From assembly GCA_012035435.1 (NCBI GenBank), contig JAAUPH010000001.1:1-42400 (forward strand): a stretch of 42,400 nt of DNA, in the 5' to 3' direction. The position numbers and the translations under genes are program-made. The notes beneath the pieces were generated by a model. The model was given only the letters and a program-made list of their open reading frames with translations, searched no databases and had not been told where the DNA came from. This document shows positions 17,969-27,082 of this stretch, one piece after another; position 1 is the first letter of the stretch; every line of letters starts with the position of its first letter. Origin of the DNA: Sphingopyxis sp. GTDB lineage: Bacteria; Pseudomonadota; Alphaproteobacteria; Sphingomonadales; Sphingomonadaceae.

Positions 17969-19906
17969 ATGATAGAAAATGTTGCGAGAACCCTTGAACT
18001 CCGCTTCGTACTGATATTCCAGAACGGTCTGAACTATTTGGCGAATGGCAGCCGTGGGCTTCGCCGCGGGCTTGCAATGGTAATTGACGGAGGCTTGCTG
18101 GTGGCCTCTGTGTGGATTGCGCTGTCGTTGCGTCTCGGCTACTGGGATGTGGTCAGCCGTGCATCAGCCTTTTTGATGGCAGTTGCCCTCGCCAGTTGGT
18201 TTGCGGTGGCGTGGGCGTCGGGTGTCTACCGATCCATCATAAGATCCGCAGGCTCTCGAACAATGCTTGGTTTAGTTTGGGCATGCTTCCTGCTGGCCTT
18301 GCCAATGACAACTATTTTTTTGTTTGTCGGCATTCCGGGCGTACCCCGCACAATGGGGCTCTTGCAGCCAATTGTCTTCCTCATTCTGCTGTTGGGCAGC
18401 AGGTTGGTAATTCGCTATCTGCTGATCGACGTGTTGTCGGGATCCGTCGGGCGCGAGCAGCAGCACCGCGTGTTGATTTATGGAGCAGGGCGTGCTGGAC
18501 AGCAACTTGCCGCTGCATTGCGTCATGAAAGCCAGTTTGTTGCGGGATTTCTCGACGACAATCCCCTCCTGGCCGGCGCACTGGTCAATGGCTTGCAAAT
18601 CTACTCTCCACTCGCCGTCGAGCGGCTGGTTGAGGACCATGCGATTGATGAAGTTCTACTAGCTTTGCCGAGTGTGTCACGTACGCGCCGGCGCGAGATT
18701 TTCGAACAGCTGTCAGACGCGGGCGTGGAAGTGCGCTCCCTGCCTAGCGTGGGTAGCATTCTCGATGGGCGGGTTTCGGTAAGTGATTTGCAAGAGATCC
18801 AGATCGAAGAGCTTTTAGGCCGGGACGCGGTACCGCCTGACGAGAAATTGCTGGACCGAGCGTTGGTTGACAAAACAATAGTTGTCACCGGTGCCGGTGG
18901 ATCCATCGGCAGCGAACTTTGTCGTCAGATATTGCAACGTAGGCCCAAGCAGTTAGTTCTCGTGGAACAGTCTGAGTTTGCCCTGTATGAAATTGGCGGT
19001 GACTTGCGAAATATACTTGCTCAGGTCGATTTTGACGTCGAAATTGTTGAACAATTGATTGATGTTGCGCATGGAAACGGGATCGAGCGGGTTTTCTGTG
19101 ATGTTCAGCCGGACATTATATTCCACGCAGCAGCTTATAAGCATGTGCCGTTGGTTGAGGCCAACCCGTTGGCTGGTTTATGGAACAATGTTTTTGGGAC
19201 CCTGAACTGCTGCGCTGCAGCCGAAGCAGCCAAAGCAAAAAGGTTCGTTCTGGTCAGCACGGACAAAGCCGTGCGACCCACCAACATCATGGGCGCGTCC
19301 AAACGCATCTGCGAACTTATTTTGCAAGCGCGTTCGGCATCCAGTTCCACAACAGTTTTTTCCATGGTCCGCTTCGGCAATGTGCTGGGGTCGAGCGGGT
19401 CCGTTGTTCCCAAATTTCGCGAACAAATAAGATCGGGCGGTCCGATCACTGTGACTGACAGTCGTGTCACCCGATATTTCATGACGATTCCAGAGGCTGC
19501 ACAGTTGGTGATTCAGGCGGGTACGATGGCAACGGGTGGCGAAGTATTCGTTCTTGACATGGGGCAGCCGGTGTTAATCGCCGACCTTGCCAAAACTATG
19601 GTGCGGCTGTCGGGCTTGACCATCAAATCTTCGGACCAGCCCCACGGCGACATTGAAATTCGTGAAGTCGGGTTGCGGCCCGGCGAAAAGCTTTATGAAG
19701 AATTGTTGATCGGAAACAACCCGATCGAAACAACGCATGAAAGCATTATGCAAGCTCGCGAGGCTATGATTGCATGGGCCGATCTGTCGCTGGCCCTCGA
19801 CCAAATGAAAGCGGCGATTGAAGCGGGAGACAGTCAGGCCGCGATTGTGGTCATGTCGGGGCTGGTTCCTGAATATGAGCCTGCCGCCGAGCCTTCGAAA
19901 ACATGA
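17969..19906 (+). CDS. Membrane UDP-HexNAc 4,6-dehydratase, FlaA1/WbpM/CapD family
   Basis: This 645-residue protein has four predicted membrane helices in residues ~35-150, a CoA-binding-like Rossmann domain (VLIYGAGRAGQQLAAALR), and a C-terminal SDR dehydratase domain. The latter has VTGAGGSIGSELCRQIL near residue 310 and STDKAVRPTNIMGASKR, where Met replaces the usual Tyr as in WbpM. Such proteins convert UDP-GlcNAc (or UDP-GalNAc) to the 4-keto-6-deoxy intermediate at the inner membrane. A 4-keto reductase is then needed for D-QuiNAc or D-FucNAc; the SDR half of the hybrid at 33399-34640 is a candidate. It opens the main EPS gene run. Confidence 0.92.
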   Translation: MIENVARTLELRFVLIFQNGLNYLANGSRGLRRGLAMVIDGGLLVASVWIALSLRLGYWDVVSRASAFLMAVALASWFAVAWASGVYRSIIRSAGSRTMLGLVWACFLLALPMTTIFLFVGIPGVPRTMGLLQPIVFLILLLGSRLVIRYLLIDVLSGSVGREQQHRVLIYGAGRAGQQLAAALRHESQFVAGFLDDNPLLAGALVNGLQIYSPLAVERLVEDHAIDEVLLALPSVSRTRRREIFEQLSDAGVEVRSLPSVGSILDGRVSVSDLQEIQIEELLGRDAVPPDEKLLDRALVDKTIVVTGAGGSIGSELCRQILQRRPKQLVLVEQSEFALYEIGGDLRNILAQVDFDVEIVEQLIDVAHGNGIERVFCDVQPDIIFHAAAYKHVPLVEANPLAGLWNNVFGTLNCCAAAEAAKAKRFVLVSTDKAVRPTNIMGASKRICELILQARSASSSTTVFSMVRFGNVLGSSGSVVPKFREQIRSGGPITVTDSRVTRYFMTIPEAAQLVIQAGTMATGGEVFVLDMGQPVLIADLAKTMVRLSGLTIKSSDQPHGDIEIREVGLRPGEKLYEELLIGNNPIETTHESIMQAREAMIAWADLSLALDQMKAAIEAGDSQAAIVVMSGLVPEYEPAAEPSKT

Positions 19907-19983
19907 AATATCGTTATGTGATCCAAACCAGGCGCAATTGTGCTTTTGCGAGATGCGTGTAAGGCGACGACAGGAACCGGAAA

Positions 19984-21408
19984 ATGATGCAACCCAACAA
20001 TTCGATGCGAACCGTTGCGATCAACCAGCCGACACGCCAAGTTTTGATTCTGCTCCTGTTATTGTCAGGTGTTGGTTTCCTGATTGCTGGCGGCTCTCGT
20101 GACGATATTATTTCGTTGCTTATATGGCGCCCACTGACAATGTTATTCCTTGCAGCTGCCTTGATATGGGGATGGCGGCAAAGTTGGTCTGTGGCGCCCT
20201 TCGTCATAGGGTTTGCAACTTTCATCGTGTTTTTTGTGATGCTGAATCTGTTGCCAATGCCCCCGCAGATTTGGACGGCTTTGCCGGGTAGGGAGGTGAT
20301 AGCGCAGATATATGACGAGGCGGGGATGAACCTTCCCTGGCTGCCCATATCCTTTGCTCCAGCGCGCACTTGGAACGCTTTGTTCGCGCTGGCCGCGCCG
20401 CTTGCCGCACTGATTCTTGCCTTGCGGTTGTCGGCCATTGATCACGCGATCGTGGTCCGGTTTTTGCTTGGAATTGGCCTGCTCAGCGGGTTGGTGGGGC
20501 TGCTCCAGGCAATCGGTCCTGACGACTCAATGCTATATTTTTATCGGATCACAAATAGCGGGGAAGCGGTCGGGCTGTTTGCCAATCGCAACCATCAGGC
20601 TGCATTGATCAGCTGTCTGTTCCCCTTGCTGGCGGCGGGTCTTGCCTTGCAACGCACCAGTCCCGACAGTCTGCCCTTCTACCAGATCCTTGCAATTGCG
20701 GCCGCATTTTTCCTTATCCCATTGCTGCTTGTCACGGGGTCTCGCGCGGGCGTGGTTTTGGGCACCATAGGGATCCTGGCTTCATTTTGGGTTTATCAGC
20801 CGCCGGTCACGACCGGCCGGGCCGGTGTCGCAAAGCTAATGGACCGTCGTTTACAGGCTTTTTCGGTCGTTGGTATTGGAGTATTTGTTGTTGTCCTTAC
20901 TGTGGTGGCTTCGAGGGCGGAGTCCATTCGCAGAATAGTTGACAGCGATCCGTCGGAAGATTTGCGCTTCGCCGCACTGCCCGTAATCTGGTCTGCGGCA
21001 TGGGACTTTTTCCCCGTTGGCAGCGGGGTGGGTTCGTTCGTCGAAACTTATAAGATTTTCGAACCTTACAAATTGCTGTCACCGGCATATTTGAATCATG
21101 CGCACAATGAGCCGCTTGAAATATTGCTCACCGCGGGCGCTGTAGGAATTATTTTAATCGGCGTTGCTGCGATCGCCTGGGCCCGTGCCGCAATACGCCT
21201 GCACCGCGATCGTAAGCCTTTTGATCGGGCAACGACGACGGAGCAAGTGCTAGGCCGAGCTGGCGCCGTGATCTGCATGATACTTGCGCTTGCAAGCGTT
21301 GCTGACTATCCGCTGCGTGTGCCGTCATTGTCAATTTTGTTCGCCATTGCCGTGGCGTGGGTGTCTCTGAGCGGCGGGGACAATCAATCTCGCAACTCGG
21401 TTTCGTGA
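19984..21408 (+). CDS. O-antigen ligase/polymerase family membrane protein
   Basis: The 474-residue protein has about ten to twelve hydrophobic helices. A long periplasmic loop sits in the C-terminal half, where GVGSFVETYKIFEPY and NHAHNEPLEILLTAGAVG match the conserved Wzy_C/RfaL (O-antigen ligase) region with its typical His-containing loop. Members either polymerise repeat units (Wzy) or ligate glycans. A good ribosome binding site (AGGAA) precedes tandem ATGs at 19984 and 19987. It lies directly before wza, so a polymerase role in EPS is likely. A second, unrelated EpsG-type polymerase candidate occurs at 27978-29077. Confidence 0.85.
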   Translation: MMQPNNSMRTVAINQPTRQVLILLLLLSGVGFLIAGGSRDDIISLLIWRPLTMLFLAAALIWGWRQSWSVAPFVIGFATFIVFFVMLNLLPMPPQIWTALPGREVIAQIYDEAGMNLPWLPISFAPARTWNALFALAAPLAALILALRLSAIDHAIVVRFLLGIGLLSGLVGLLQAIGPDDSMLYFYRITNSGEAVGLFANRNHQAALISCLFPLLAAGLALQRTSPDSLPFYQILAIAAAFFLIPLLLVTGSRAGVVLGTIGILASFWVYQPPVTTGRAGVAKLMDRRLQAFSVVGIGVFVVVLTVVASRAESIRRIVDSDPSEDLRFAALPVIWSAAWDFFPVGSGVGSFVETYKIFEPYKLLSPAYLNHAHNEPLEILLTAGAVGIILIGVAAIAWARAAIRLHRDRKPFDRATTTEQVLGRAGAVICMILALASVADYPLRVPSLSILFAIAVAWVSLSGGDNQSRNSVS

Positions 21409-21409
21409 T

Positions 21410-22156
21410 ATGGACAGTCGAAGCATGTTAGTTGTAAACCCAATACGCTTTTTGGCGGTTTTCGCCTTCTCCCTGTTGGCAGCGTGCGCGAGTGGCCCAA
21501 CAAAAGTTGGCGGAAGCCCGGGCATAACTGTCGTCGACGCCACGGAATTGCCCGGTCCCCAGGGACAGATGGGGGAAGAGCAACTGCACGCCTATCGAAT
21601 TGCCCCCTATGACCGACTTATCGTTGACGTCATGGCATTCGAAGAGTTTTCTGACCGTAAATTCGATGTTGATGCTTCCGGCAACATCTCTTTACCGATT
21701 GCTGGTGCGGTCCAAGTTGGCGGCCTGACACCGTCGCAAGCGGCGGAACAAATTGCCTCGCAATTACGAAGGGGTTTTGTTCGCGATCCGCAGGTCTCGA
21801 TCAATGTCGAGGAAGCGAAGAGCGCTTATATTACGGTTGAAGGCGAGGTGAAGAAGCCTGGGAATCATCCTATCGTCGACGGCATGACGCTGTTGCGGGC
21901 AGTTGCAGTTGCGGAGGGAGCAACCGATTTCGCGCAGCTGCGCTCGGTCATTGTGCACCGAAACGTGAACGGCAAGGCGATGGTAGCGCTTTACGATCTG
22001 CGGTCTGTCCGTCGCGGCGCGTACAAGGACCCAGTTCTTTACCCTCGCGATATTGTGGTGGTGGGAGAATCGGCCAATCGCCGCCTAACCCAGGTCTTAC
22101 TCCAACTCTCGCCACTTTTGGCCTCGCCGCTCATCGCGATCCTGAATAACAACTAA
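21410..22156 (+). CDS. Polysaccharide export lipoprotein (Wza family)
   Basis: The 248-residue protein starts with a lipoprotein signal ending in the lipobox LLAAC (Cys ~25), then has a polysaccharide-export domain (YRIAPYDRLIVDVMAFEEFS, VDASGNISLPIAGAVQVGG) and an SLBB domain (ITVEGEVKKPGNHPIVDGMTLL). It ends with a hydrophobic helix that could be the outer-membrane helix of the Wza octamer. It forms the outer-membrane channel for EPS export and works with the Wzc homologue next to it. Start ATG 21410 is one base past the previous stop; ATG 21425 is an alternative closer to the signal peptide. Confidence 0.92.
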   Translation: MDSRSMLVVNPIRFLAVFAFSLLAACASGPTKVGGSPGITVVDATELPGPQGQMGEEQLHAYRIAPYDRLIVDVMAFEEFSDRKFDVDASGNISLPIAGAVQVGGLTPSQAAEQIASQLRRGFVRDPQVSINVEEAKSAYITVEGEVKKPGNHPIVDGMTLLRAVAVAEGATDFAQLRSVIVHRNVNGKAMVALYDLRSVRRGAYKDPVLYPRDIVVVGESANRRLTQVLLQLSPLLASPLIAILNNN

Positions 22157-22212
22157 ATCAACGCTTTATAGCTTGTGGACATAGCCACTTTTCAAGGTGA
22201 ATTGGGTTTTTT

Positions 22213-24444
22213 ATGGCGTCTTCCTCGGTCAATTTGATCGCATCTGGCAACACGGATTTGAACGAAGACGCCGCGGCGAATTCTGAGCGTAGCGGCGCCG
22301 CGCCGATCATATTGCAGTATTGGAATCTTGCCCGGCGTCATGTGTGGCGGATTGCTGCGATCGTAGCAGCAATGCTAGTGCTGAGTTTGGTGGCCACTCT
22401 ATTGATGACGCCTCAGTATACAGCCACATCGCGTATAGAAATTGCTCGCTTGCAGGCCAATGTTACCAACGTCGAGAGCATTCAACGCGAAGAGAGCGTT
22501 CCTGATCTCGAATTCTATTCTACACAATATTCGCTGTTGGGCGCACGCTCCTTGGCTGACCGGGTTGTAAGGCGGCTTCGTCTGGATCGCGATGACGCAT
22601 TTTTCGAAGCTCATGGAACAAAACCGGAGGGTGCTTCGACATTTAGCAGTGATAGTGCGGCGCCGACGACTGCGAATTTGCGTGACCGGAGCCGTCAGGC
22701 TGCTGAAATCCTTCTCAAAGAGATCCAAATTTCACCCATCAGGGGTTCGGCGCTGGTAGACGTGGAATACACAAGTGGTTCGCCGGATATGGCGACAAAA
22801 ATCGTCAATACATGGGTGCAGGAATTCGTTCAGCAAAGTATGGATCGTCGATTTGCATCGACCGCTGACGCGCGCGTGTTCTTGGAAAGCCGCCTTGATG
22901 GTTTGCGCGAGAAGTTGGAAGTGTCTGAGCGCGAACTCATGAATTATGCGGCCCGTGAAGGCATTGTCCGATTGTCGCAATCGCGTGCGGACGATGGCCG
23001 CACCCTAATGACCCAGACGCTGGCATCCGCCGATTTGGATGCCCTTAATCGGTCGCTAAGTGAGGCGACCGCCATGCGGCTTGAAGCTGAGGGCCAGCTT
23101 CGTGCTGTCATGCGACAGCGAGCCAATTCGCAATCGGTACAGAACCAAGCGATCAACCAACTTAGAGATCGTCGTGCTGAGGCAGCCGCTCGTTATGCCC
23201 AATTGCTCATTCGGTTCGAACCTGAGTATCCAGAAGCAAGAGGAGTGCAGGAACAGATCCGGGCGCTTGACCAAGCTATTGCCGCGGAAGAGCGGCGTGT
23301 CCGCGAATCCTTCGAGACAGCGGCCGATGCAGCCCGCCAGCGCGAGCAGGCGCTGCGCAATCGCGTCGATAGCCTTCTGGCGCGTTTTGAAACGGAAAAC
23401 AGGGCCAACATCCAGTATAACATCTACCAGCGTGAGGTCGATACCAACCGGCAGCTTTATGATTCCCTGCTGCAGCGCTACAAAGAAATTGGCGTTGCTG
23501 GTGTTGGAACGAACAATATCGCTATTGTCGATCAAGCAATCACCCCCAAACGGCCATCGTCCCCCAGTTTGCTGCTCAACCTCGCTCTCGCTTTGCTCGG
23601 CGGGTTGGGCTTGGCCGCTGCCGTTGTGTTTGTGCTCGAAAATCTGGACGAAAGTCTGAAGGAACCCGGCCAGATTGCGGACAAGTTGGGCGTTCCGTTG
23701 TTGGGTGCGATACCGATGGTGGCTGATGAAGAAGGTGCCGATTCGATTGCTGATCCCAAATCCGTGTTGTCCGAGGCCTACATGACAGTCCGGACAAATT
23801 TGGCGTTCACGACAGATCATGGGCTGCCGCGAACTCTGGCGTTTACAAGCACTGTGCCGTCCGAGGGCAAATCCACGTCAAGTTACGCGTTAGCTCAAAT
23901 ACTGGGACGCACCGGTAAATCCGTCATTCTTATAGACGTCGATATGCGACGGCCAATGATGGCCAACATGCTTGGGCTTAGCAACAGCCGAGGGGTGAGT
24001 AACTATCTCTCTGGCGATGATGACTTGGCCGCGCTAATTCAGCAAACCGAGCGGCCGAATGTTTGGTTCATTGCGGCTGGTCCCACGCCGCCGAGTGCGT
24101 CGGAGTTGCTGAGCACCAATCGGCTGCAACAGTTGGTCAGCGCATTGCGCGAAAGATTTGCCCATGTGGTGATCGACTGCCCGCCTATGCTGGGGCTGTC
24201 CGATGCCCCGCTGATCGCTCGAACAGTAGAGGGCGTCGTATATATCGTCGAGGCTGAGCGGACCGCGGTGCGTGCAACTCAAGCTGCGATTTCGCGACTG
24301 CGCGAGACACGCGTCAACGTGTTCGGTGCAGTTCTGACCAAATATCGCGCCAAGCAAACAGGTTACGGCTATGGCTATGGCTATGGTTACGGCTATGGAC
24401 GGGACTTGGACGATCGGGACAGCAATCGGGATACGCCAGCGTGA
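22213..24444 (+). CDS. Wzc-type polysaccharide co-polymerase with tyrosine autokinase
   Basis: The 743-residue protein has an N-terminal Wzz domain with a membrane helix near residues 42-62. A long coiled-coil periplasmic region and a second helix near 445-470 follow. The C-terminal BY-kinase has Walker A TVPSEGKSTSS, Walker A' VILIDVDMRRP and Walker B VVIDCPPMLG. It ends in a Tyr cluster made of six Tyr alternating with Gly, followed by an acidic tail. Autophosphorylation of such clusters controls Wzc oligomerisation and polymer length. The cluster is encoded by a hexameric DNA repeat (24361-24400). The stop overlaps the next gene at GTGA. Confidence 0.94.
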   Translation: MASSSVNLIASGNTDLNEDAAANSERSGAAPIILQYWNLARRHVWRIAAIVAAMLVLSLVATLLMTPQYTATSRIEIARLQANVTNVESIQREESVPDLEFYSTQYSLLGARSLADRVVRRLRLDRDDAFFEAHGTKPEGASTFSSDSAAPTTANLRDRSRQAAEILLKEIQISPIRGSALVDVEYTSGSPDMATKIVNTWVQEFVQQSMDRRFASTADARVFLESRLDGLREKLEVSERELMNYAAREGIVRLSQSRADDGRTLMTQTLASADLDALNRSLSEATAMRLEAEGQLRAVMRQRANSQSVQNQAINQLRDRRAEAAARYAQLLIRFEPEYPEARGVQEQIRALDQAIAAEERRVRESFETAADAARQREQALRNRVDSLLARFETENRANIQYNIYQREVDTNRQLYDSLLQRYKEIGVAGVGTNNIAIVDQAITPKRPSSPSLLLNLALALLGGLGLAAAVVFVLENLDESLKEPGQIADKLGVPLLGAIPMVADEEGADSIADPKSVLSEAYMTVRTNLAFTTDHGLPRTLAFTSTVPSEGKSTSSYALAQILGRTGKSVILIDVDMRRPMMANMLGLSNSRGVSNYLSGDDDLAALIQQTERPNVWFIAAGPTPPSASELLSTNRLQQLVSALRERFAHVVIDCPPMLGLSDAPLIARTVEGVVYIVEAERTAVRATQAAISRLRETRVNVFGAVLTKYRAKQTGYGYGYGYGYGYGRDLDDRDSNRDTPA
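24361..24400 (+). repeat. Hexameric GG(C/T)TA(T/C) tandem repeat encoding the Wzc tyrosine tail
   Basis: About six tandem copies of a six-base unit encode alternating Gly-Tyr. Replication slippage in whole units would change the number of phosphorylatable Tyr without shifting the frame. Confidence 0.8.
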
Positions 24445-25720
24445 AGCCAAAGCGCCACTCCCGCGCGCGCGCGCGCTTCAAGATGGTGGATCTGAAGCCC
24501 AGGCCAGTCGTTGTTGCTGCTGCTTTTTTTGGACTTTTTGCGGCAACGCTTGCTTTCTCCCATGCCGCGGCATCGACCGGGCTGGTGGTTGAAGCGCTCC
24601 GCCCGCTGGGCGCCAATTTCTTCGCGTGGCGAACCGGTCAGACTGAGTTGGCGACGCGGGTTTTGCGCGATAATCGCAAAGTTCGGCCCCAAGCTTTGGA
24701 GGACACGGGCCGGCAGTCGCTGAACGCAGCGCCTTTATCCCCGCGCTCCATCTGGTTCATTGGTCTGGCACGCGAAGCACGCGGAGATACGACTGGAGCG
24801 CGGAGCGCGATTGTTAAAGCTGAAAGCCTAAGCCGAAGAGAAGGCAGTATTCAACTGTGGCTCGCAAAAGACGCATTGCGCCGGACTGACGTGGCTGTGG
24901 GACTGCGCCATTTCGATATTTTGTTGCGGACCACCCCAGCCGCCGCTCAGGAGGTCATGCCGCAACTGACCATGGCGGCAATGGCGCCAGATGGCCGCGC
25001 AGCATTGCGGCCCTATATGCGCGCCAATAATCCTTGGCTCTCGCAATTCTTGGCGGTGGCGGTGGATCGCCTGCCGCGGGCAGCGCCATTGGGCATGCTG
25101 CTGACGGAGCCGGGGGTATCGCTGCCTGACACTGAAATGGCGCGGACCGCTTATGCGGTGCTCACCAAGAGGCTGGCGGTTGAAAATGCCTATGGCATTT
25201 TCAACCGCCTCTATCCGCGCCTGCCGGGAGCCAGCGCAGCCAGTCTAGCACAGTTAAATCTTGCTGCGCAGTCGGGCAATGACCGCGGCTATGCTCCGGC
25301 GATCTGGGATTTTGGTGAGGGGTCAGATCGCGGCGGGACACCCGTTCAGCTGGACAAAGACAGCGTCGGTATCGAGTTTTCGCAGCATCGGGGACGGTAG
25401 GCATAGCGGGTCAAAAGCTTATCAGCCGAGGGCAGCACACAGCGTTACGGTGGACTGTTGTCGATCGGACGGCCAATCCGGATGCTAACGCACGTTGGGT
25501 CGCGACGTGTGTCGGTGCCGACGGGGACGGCGCGGCGATATCCTCTACCAATTTGGTGGGCGCTGTCGAACTGGGCCGCCCGATGCAGATGCCGCTGCCG
25601 ACCGATTGCCCGATGATCCGGTTGGATTTTCGCTTTGCTGGCGGGACGGGGACCCAGCCATCTTCGCTCATCGTTGGCAACATGTCGCTGGTATCGGCCC
25701 CGCGATCCGCTCGTCCCTAA
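24441..25720 (+). CDS. Uncharacterised EPS-locus protein with repeat-like helices and a C-terminal beta domain, frameshifted
   Basis: The uninterrupted frame (24441-25400, 319 residues) has a basic N-terminus, one membrane helix or signal near residues 23-45 and a helical, TPR-like middle (FIGLAREARGDTTGARSAIV, LRHFDILLRTTPAAAQEV). It ends abnormally after IEFSQHRGR. In the next frame, sequence of coding character continues to TAA 25718-25720 (TVGIAGQKLISRGQH, RWVATCVGADGDGAA, DCPMIRLDFRFAGGTGTQPS). Reading the T4 run 25377-25380 as five T joins the two as EFFAASGTVGIAG, giving ~426 residues. The tail looks like a beta-rich, possibly carbohydrate-binding or envelope domain. I do not recognise a named family. 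It probably assists periplasmic assembly or export. GTG start overlaps wzc. Confidence 0.7.
24462..24476 (+). repeat. (CG)7 dinucleotide run near the start of the EPS-locus gene
   Basis: Seven CG units plus C encode Arg-Ala-Arg-Ala-Arg a few codons after the GTG start. A two-base slip would take the GTG start out of frame, while the in-frame ATG at 24483 lies after the run and would be unaffected. Confidence 0.75.
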
Positions 25721-25769
25721 TCTTGCCGCTGACCTGCCTGATGGCGGACCAGTATAGACCCTGACAACG

Positions 25770-27082
25770 GAAGAACGGGAACAGCCGCGGGTGGTATTGC
25801 GCAACACCTTCTACAATTTGCTCGGTCTTGGCCTGCCGCTGCTCGTTGCGCTTTTTGCGATACCAGTGCTGATCGACAGCCTTGGTTCGGCGAATTTTGG
25901 AATTCTGACAATCATCTGGGCTGTGGTCAGCTATTTCGGATTGTTCGATCTGGGGCTTGGCCGCGCCGTAACCCAGCAGATCGCCGCCACCATGGCGGCT
26001 GATCAGGGCGCCCGGATCGGTGGAATCGTCGGCACCGCTTCCCTGCTGATGCTTGGCCTTGGCATTTCAGTGGCGCGGCGATGGCGCTGGCGGCGCCCTG
26101 GATCGCCGACAAACTGGCTGCGCCAGACGATGTCGCAGAGGTATCAAATGCTTTTTACTGGATGGCGGCAGCAATGCCCGCAATCGTGCTGACGTCGGGC
26201 TATCGCGGTATATTGGAAGCGATGGGCCGCTTTGGAGTGGTCAACCTGATCCGGTTTCCGATGGGTGTGTTCACTTTTGCAGGACCGCTGGCAGTGATCT
26301 GGACGGGCCATACAAGTCTCGACCTGATCACAGCCGTGCTCGGCGTTGGCAGGGTTGTAGCGTGCGCCGTGCATGGTTTGTTTGCTCTGCGCGCGGTGCC
26401 GGGACTGATCGGTCATGGCCGTGTCGACCAGGCGCTTCTGCGCCCGCTATTGGGAATGGGGGGCTGGTTGTCGGTCAGCAACATCGTAGCCCCGCTGATG
26501 AATTATATCGACCGCTTCATGCTGGGCTTTCTAGTGTCTGCGACGGCGGTGGCCTTTTATGCCACGCCTCAAGAGCTAATCCTGCGCATCGGCATCATTC
26601 CAGGCGCGCTGGCCGCCGTATTATTTCCGCTGTTTGCGGCGAGCAGCGCGGATGCAGAGCAGGCTCGGAATGCGGGGCTCTATGTGCGACGCTATTCGCT
26701 GCTGATTTTCGTCATAATGCTGCCGATCACGATCGGGCTGCTTATCTTTGCCCATCCGGTACTGGCGCTGTGGATATCGCCGGACTTTGCCCAGGAGGCC
26801 GCCCTGACCCTGCAGATCATGGCGGTCGCAGCCTTGGCCAGCGGCCTTGCTCAAGTGCCCTATACGATGCTTCAGGGCCAGGGTCGCGCCGACATCACCG
26901 GCAAATTGCATCTGGCCGAATTTCCGCTGTATGTGGCCTTGCTCTATCTTCTCGTCCTGCACTATGGCGCTGTCGGTGCGGCTTGGGCTTGGCTGTTGCG
27001 GATAGTTGTCGATCTGTTGGCTCTCTATTGGCTGTGTTCGCAACAGCTCACCACACGCCAGATCATTGGAGCGACACGATGA
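25770..27082 (+). pseudogene. wzx: Wzx-type lipid-linked oligosaccharide flippase, one frameshift
   Basis: Two frames together make a 430-residue MATE/PST flippase with about twelve helices. The first part includes LRNTFYNLLGLGLPLLVALF and FGLFDLGLGRAVTQQIA. The second includes AAPWIADKLAAPDDV, GGWLSVSNIVAPLMNYIDRF and PYTMLQGQGRADITGKLHLAEF. The break is at 26072-26073: one more G would give SVGAAMALAAPW. The clear frame begins at GTG 25791, but in-frame CTG 25770 gives LTTEEREQPRVVLRN and may be the true, or miscalled, start. It moves undecaprenyl-linked repeat units across the inner membrane. Its stop overlaps the GT2 start at ATGA. Confidence 0.85.

Noticed and set aside
17764..17970. Minus-strand open frame in the gap before the FlaA1-like gene
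   Set aside because: 68 codons with no motif or ribosome binding site; the region is better explained as a promoter.
26053..27078. Long upstream extension of the GT2 reading frame
   Set aside because: This part is an out-of-frame reading of wzx; the GT2 starts at ATG 27079 in an ATGA overlap.
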